45,009 nt of DNA from Oscillospiraceae bacterium (GTDB taxonomy: Bacteria; Bacillota; Clostridia; Oscillospirales; Oscillospiraceae). Shown here one piece after another: positions 42,032 through 45,009 of the stretch (positions are counted from its first letter, which is position 1; every line of letters starts with the position of its first letter). The translations under genes were made by a program, and so were the position numbers. Location: NCBI GenBank assembly GCA_022800665.1, contig JAAWQS010000015.1:1-45009 (forward strand), written 5' to 3'. A model generated the notes under the pieces. It was not told where the DNA came from. It searched no databases and saw only the letters and a list, made by a program, of their open reading frames with translations.

Positions 42032-42646
42032 ATGGCTTTACCGAATCCTGTATCGATTCCTGAATTTTCTTTGGAGGAATTTCAGGCGTTTGCAGCGGCT
42101 CAGGATGGGTTCTGGGAGCTGCATGAAGGCGTGCCAGTCAGGATGGAGTCTGCATCGGAAGAGCACCAGTGGATATCTTTAGAGATTGCGGTGGCTTTCC
42201 GGGCGTATATGAAGGGACGAAAATGCCGGGCGCTCCAGGAGCTGGACGTTTGGACAGGCCGGATGCCCTTCAGCGAGGCTGCGAGGAAAAGAAAGGCGTC
42301 CGTCCGGAGACCGGATGTTCTGATCTATTGCGATCAGGAACAGCGTCAGCACGGCGTTATTTTGTCCCCGCAGCTTGTGGTGGAAATCTGGTCCCCCACC
42401 AATACCAATAAGGAATTCCGGAACAAGCTGAAGGAATACTATCGGATTGGCGTAAAGGAATACTGGCAGATCGACTATGGCGAGCCAGGCTTTACAATCC
42501 TCTCCTTTGCAGACGGCGGCATACGTTTTCTGTCGGATGGGGATGATTTCCACAAACCGCTGGAATCGGAGTATTTTCCGGGATTAAAGGTGGATTTGTC
42601 CGAATACTATATCAGGTTTGCTGATACTGCGGCAATAGAGCAGTAA
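42032..42646 (+). CDS. Uma2-family putative restriction-fold endonuclease
   Basis: A 204-residue DUF820/Uma2 protein. The PD-(D/E)XK-like core is visible: VRRPDVLIYC, LSPQLVVEIWSPT, then KLKEYYRIGVKEYWQID. The family's cellular role is unclear; it is widespread and often found singly. ATG 42032 lies nine bases after AAGGAGG. The gene looks less GC-rich than its neighbours and interrupts a housekeeping run, which suggests acquisition. Confidence 0.82.
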   Translation: MALPNPVSIPEFSLEEFQAFAAAQDGFWELHEGVPVRMESASEEHQWISLEIAVAFRAYMKGRKCRALQELDVWTGRMPFSEAARKRKASVRRPDVLIYCDQEQRQHGVILSPQLVVEIWSPTNTNKEFRNKLKEYYRIGVKEYWQIDYGEPGFTILSFADGGIRFLSDGDDFHKPLESEYFPGLKVDLSEYYIRFADTAAIEQ

Positions 42647-42670
42647 AATATAGAGGAGGCATATAAAGCA

Positions 42671-44062
42671 ATGGATGGAAAAGAATGGAAGAACAAGGTC
42701 CTCTGCCAGAGGAAAAACGGCTATGACCGCTTCAGCGAGGCGGAGAGGCCGGCCATGGAAGCCTACTGCACCGGCTATAAGGCGTATTTGGACGCCGGAA
42801 AGACGGAGCGGGAGTGCGTAGGGGAGAGCATTCGGCTGGCGGAAAGCAAGGGCTTCCGTCCCTACACCCGCGGCATGACGCTGAAGGCAGGGGACAAGGT
42901 GTATACCAGCAACAGAGGCAAGATGCTGATGCTGGCGGTAATCGGGGAGAAGAGTCTGGCGGAGGGCGTGCAGATCGCCGCCGCCCACGTGGACGCCCCC
43001 CGGCTGGACCTGAAGCCCTCCCCGCTCTACGAGGAGAACGAGCTGGCCTATCTGAAAACCCACTACTACGGCGGTATCCGCAAGTACCAGTGGGTGTCCG
43101 TACCCCTGGAGCTGCGGGGCGTAGTGGCCTTGCGGGACGGCACGGTGATTTCTGTGGCCATCGGCGAGAGGGACGAGCCAAAGCTGTTTATCAGCGACCT
43201 GCTTCCCCACTTAGGTCAGGAGCAGAGCAAAAAGCCCCTGTCCGAAGGCATTACCGGCGAACAGCTGAACCTGCTGGTGGGCAGCGAGCCGCTGGCCGGC
43301 GAGGAGAAGGAACGGGTGAAGCTGGCGGTGATGAAGCGGCTGTATGAGAAGTACGGCTTTGTGGAGGAGGATTTCATCTCCGCCGAGCTGGAGGCGGTAC
43401 CGGCTCTCCAGGCCACCGACATCGGTCTGGACGCCAGTATGATCGGCAGCTACGGCCAGGACGACCGTGTGTGCGCCTACGCCGCCCTGCGGGCTGTGAT
43501 GGACCTGGACGACTTCTCCGGACGGACGGCGGTGTGCGTACTGGCGGACAAGGAGGAGATCGGCTCTGTGGGCGTATCGGGCATGCAGACGGGGGCCTTT
43601 GACACCTTTATGGAGGACCTGTGCGAGAGCCAGGGCGTGCCGGTGCGGGCGTGTCTGGAGAAGTCCTTCTGCCTCTCCACGGACGTGACCGCCGCGTTTG
43701 ACCCCAATTTCCCGGATGTATTTGAAAAGCGCAACGCCGCTTTCCTCAACTACGGCGTTGGGCTGTGCAAGTACACCGGCAGCCGCGGCAAGAGCGGCGC
43801 GTCCGACGCTGCGGCGGAGCTGGTCGCCCGCGTCCGGCGGGTTTTCGACGGCGGCGAGGTGCTCTGGCAGATGGCGGAGCTGGGGAAGGTAGACGCTGGC
43901 GGCGGCGGTACGGTGGCGGCCTATATGGCCAACCGCAATATCGACACCCTGGACGCCGGCGTACCGGTGCTGTCCATGCACGCGCCCTTTGAGGTGACGG
44001 CAAAGCTGGACTGCTATATGACATATAAGGGAATCCTGGCGCTGTATCGGGACCGTACCTGA
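42671..44062 (+). CDS. M18-family aminopeptidase
   Basis: A 463-residue cytoplasmic metallo-aminopeptidase. Metal and catalytic motifs are AAHVDAPRLDLKP, the ADKEEIGSVGVSGMQTG segment containing the catalytic Glu pair, and near the end LSMHAPFEVTAKLD. It removes N-terminal residues, often acidic ones in this family, from peptides. ATG follows GAGGAGG. Confidence 0.93.
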   Translation: MDGKEWKNKVLCQRKNGYDRFSEAERPAMEAYCTGYKAYLDAGKTERECVGESIRLAESKGFRPYTRGMTLKAGDKVYTSNRGKMLMLAVIGEKSLAEGVQIAAAHVDAPRLDLKPSPLYEENELAYLKTHYYGGIRKYQWVSVPLELRGVVALRDGTVISVAIGERDEPKLFISDLLPHLGQEQSKKPLSEGITGEQLNLLVGSEPLAGEEKERVKLAVMKRLYEKYGFVEEDFISAELEAVPALQATDIGLDASMIGSYGQDDRVCAYAALRAVMDLDDFSGRTAVCVLADKEEIGSVGVSGMQTGAFDTFMEDLCESQGVPVRACLEKSFCLSTDVTAAFDPNFPDVFEKRNAAFLNYGVGLCKYTGSRGKSGASDAAAELVARVRRVFDGGEVLWQMAELGKVDAGGGGTVAAYMANRNIDTLDAGVPVLSMHAPFEVTAKLDCYMTYKGILALYRDRT

Positions 44063-44097
44063 CGGCGTCCGCTCCCAGACGAAAGGCACGGAGTTTT

Positions 44098-44496
44098 ATG
44101 CATGTTTATGAGTCCGCAGAGGACTATTTAGAGGCAATCCTGGTGATTACCAAGCGGCGGGGCCTGGTTCGCTCCATTGATATTGCCAATGAGCTGGGTT
44201 ACTCCAAGCCCAGCGTCAGTATTGCCATGAAAAAGCTGCGGGAGAGCGCTTACATTGAGGTGGACAGCGGCGGGTATATCCGGCTCCTGCCCCCCGGAGC
44301 GGAGATCGCGGAGCGGATCTATGAACGCCACCAGACCCTGACAGAATTCTTTGTCTATCTGGGCGTGAGCCGGGAGACCGCCGCTGCGGACGCCTGCAAG
44401 GTAGAGCACGATCTGAGCAGCGAGACTTTCAGCAAAATTAAGGACCATGTGTGGAAAACCATGGGGTTGGGCGAGGCGGAAAAGGCGGAAAATTGA
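44098..44496 (+). CDS. MntR/DtxR-family metal-dependent regulator
   Basis: A 132-residue repressor. The winged helix (about 1-65: SAEDYLEAILVIT, IDIANELGYSKPSVSIAMKKL) is followed by the metal-binding and dimerisation helices (ERHQTLTEFFVYLGVS and ACKVEHDLS). The absence of an SH3-like third domain matches MntR, which senses Mn2+, rather than DtxR. The ATG follows CGGAG by four bases. No manganese transporter adjoins it, so its targets are elsewhere. Confidence 0.88.
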   Translation: MHVYESAEDYLEAILVITKRRGLVRSIDIANELGYSKPSVSIAMKKLRESAYIEVDSGGYIRLLPPGAEIAERIYERHQTLTEFFVYLGVSRETAAADACKVEHDLSSETFSKIKDHVWKTMGLGEAEKAEN

Positions 44497-44564
44497 AGGT
44501 TTCCGTCCCCGGAGCAGACGCCGGCCCACCGCATGAATTATCCGGGTACCGGAAAAAGCGGCAT

Positions 44565-44604
44565 AAAAAGAGCGTCCTTTCCCCCAGGGAAAGACGCTCT
44601 TTTT
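44565..44604. terminator. Bidirectional terminator between mntR-like gene and csp
   Basis: A long stem from AAAAAGAGCGT (44565 on) to ACGCTCTTTTT (ending 44604), with one bulged C and a short CCA loop. Runs of A and T on either side make it work in both directions for the two converging genes. Confidence 0.92.
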
Positions 44605-44621
44605 ATCGGTTCACACCGGAA

Positions 44622-44834
44622 TCAGGCGATGTTGACGTTGACAGCCCGCAGCTTCTCGCTGTTTTTAGGATCAGGCTCCACCTCGTACGTGACCTTCTGC
44701 CCCTCGTTGAGCGTGCGGTAGCCGGTGCCCTGGATGGCGGAAAAGTGAACAAAGACGTCCCCGCTTCCATCGTCGTTGGAGATAAAGCCGTAGCCCTTCT
44801 CCGCGTTGAACCATTTGACAGTTCCTGTATTCAT
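44622..44834 (-). CDS. Cold-shock domain protein
   Basis: A 70-residue single-domain RNA chaperone. RNP1 (KGYGFIS) and RNP2 (DVFVHFSAI) are both present, as is the MxxGTVKWFN opening. It binds single-stranded RNA in the cytoplasm. The ATG follows TAGGAGG by eight bases. A leader of about 110 bases precedes it, as in cold-regulated csp genes. Confidence 0.96.
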   Translation of the reverse strand: MNTGTVKWFNAEKGYGFISNDDGSGDVFVHFSAIQGTGYRTLNEGQKVTYEVEPDPKNSEKLRAVNVNIA

Positions 44835-44952
44835 CGTGAATTCCTCCTAGAATAAAATGGGTTCCGTGCAAATGCGGACTGCAGGGGGACAAAACCGCTT
44901 GATCGGGCAGCACCCGGCAGTGACTAATTTGTACAGTTTTGAACACGTTGTT

Positions 44953-44981
44953 AGCATACCATCGCGTGCGGAAATTGTCAA
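44953..44981 (-). promoter_or_regulatory. Promoter of the cold-shock gene
   Basis: Minus-strand TTGACA (44981-44976), 17-base spacer, TATGCT (44958-44953). The start near 44946 gives a long untranslated leader. Confidence 0.85.
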
Positions 44982-45009
44982 GTTAAATTTCGCCAAAAAG
45001 GAGGAAAGA

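Noticed and set aside
1-45009. CRISPR arrays, tRNA/rRNA genes, insertion sequences, prophage or attachment sites
   Set aside because: I looked for regular repeats, transposase or integrase motifs, and tRNA or rRNA patterns, and saw none. The only clear tandem repeat is the gene duplication at 20.8-22.3 kb.

Overview
The window looks like chromosomal DNA from a GC-rich, spore-forming gut Firmicute, most likely an Oscillospiraceae-type Clostridia (Flavonifractor/Lawsonibacter/Intestinimonas-like). The reasons are a spoVAC gene behind a sigma-G-type promoter, T-box and M-box riboswitches, TTGACA-N17-TATAAT promoters, AGGAGG ribosome sites, the dnaG-rpoD pair, and a ferredoxin-linked 2-oxoacid oxidoreductase. 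I infer the family placement; I could not test it. I see no rRNA, tRNA, CRISPR array, insertion sequence or prophage.

Layout. 1-4.4 kb: the leftward phosphate operon pstS-pstC-pstA-pstB-phoU. 4.7-10.5 kb: single genes for a lipoprotein polysaccharide deacetylase, a YhaM-like exonuclease, SpoVAC, a PHP phosphatase, MtlD, and an MgtE-type Mg2+ transporter behind an M-box. 11.0-12.3 kb: an AT-richer island with a GntR regulator, its operator and a decayed ABC partner, then an Sfp-type transferase. 12.4-15.6 kb: dnaG-rpoD. 15.8-19.8 kb: a hybrid histidine kinase and a solute-binding lipoprotein. 19.8-24.5 kb: a leftward block with a VanY-like peptidase and a two-component operon ending in two tandemly duplicated exported proteins. 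24.7-32.7 kb: a rightward T-box-controlled operon. 32.8-33.5 kb: a small divergent pair (61-aa protein and XRE regulator). 33.5-36.1 kb: ddl-murF. 36.1-44.5 kb: a rightward housekeeping run (ABC-F, YdcF, flavodoxin, prfA, Sua5-type synthase, coaE, Uma2, M18 peptidase, MntR-type regulator). 44.6-45 kb: a leftward cold-shock gene.

The most interesting unit is 24.7-32.7 kb. A T-box (an uncharged-tRNA sensor) precedes a fusion of an XRE domain, a cupin and an acyl-CoA/AMP ligase. Then come a MinD-like NTPase, a four-subunit VOR-type 2-oxoacid:ferredoxin oxidoreductase, an omega-amidase-like hydrolase and a branched-chain aminotransferase. T-box control means induction when an amino acid is short. 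My reading is therefore that the operon makes amino acids from scavenged carboxylic acids (acid to acyl-CoA, reductive carboxylation to 2-oxoacid, transamination) rather than fermenting them. The enzymes are reversible in principle, so this is a hypothesis. The T-box discriminator (UGGU) points to a tRNA with A73, and the best-spaced specifier triplet reads AUC (Ile), with GUC (Val) as an alternative.
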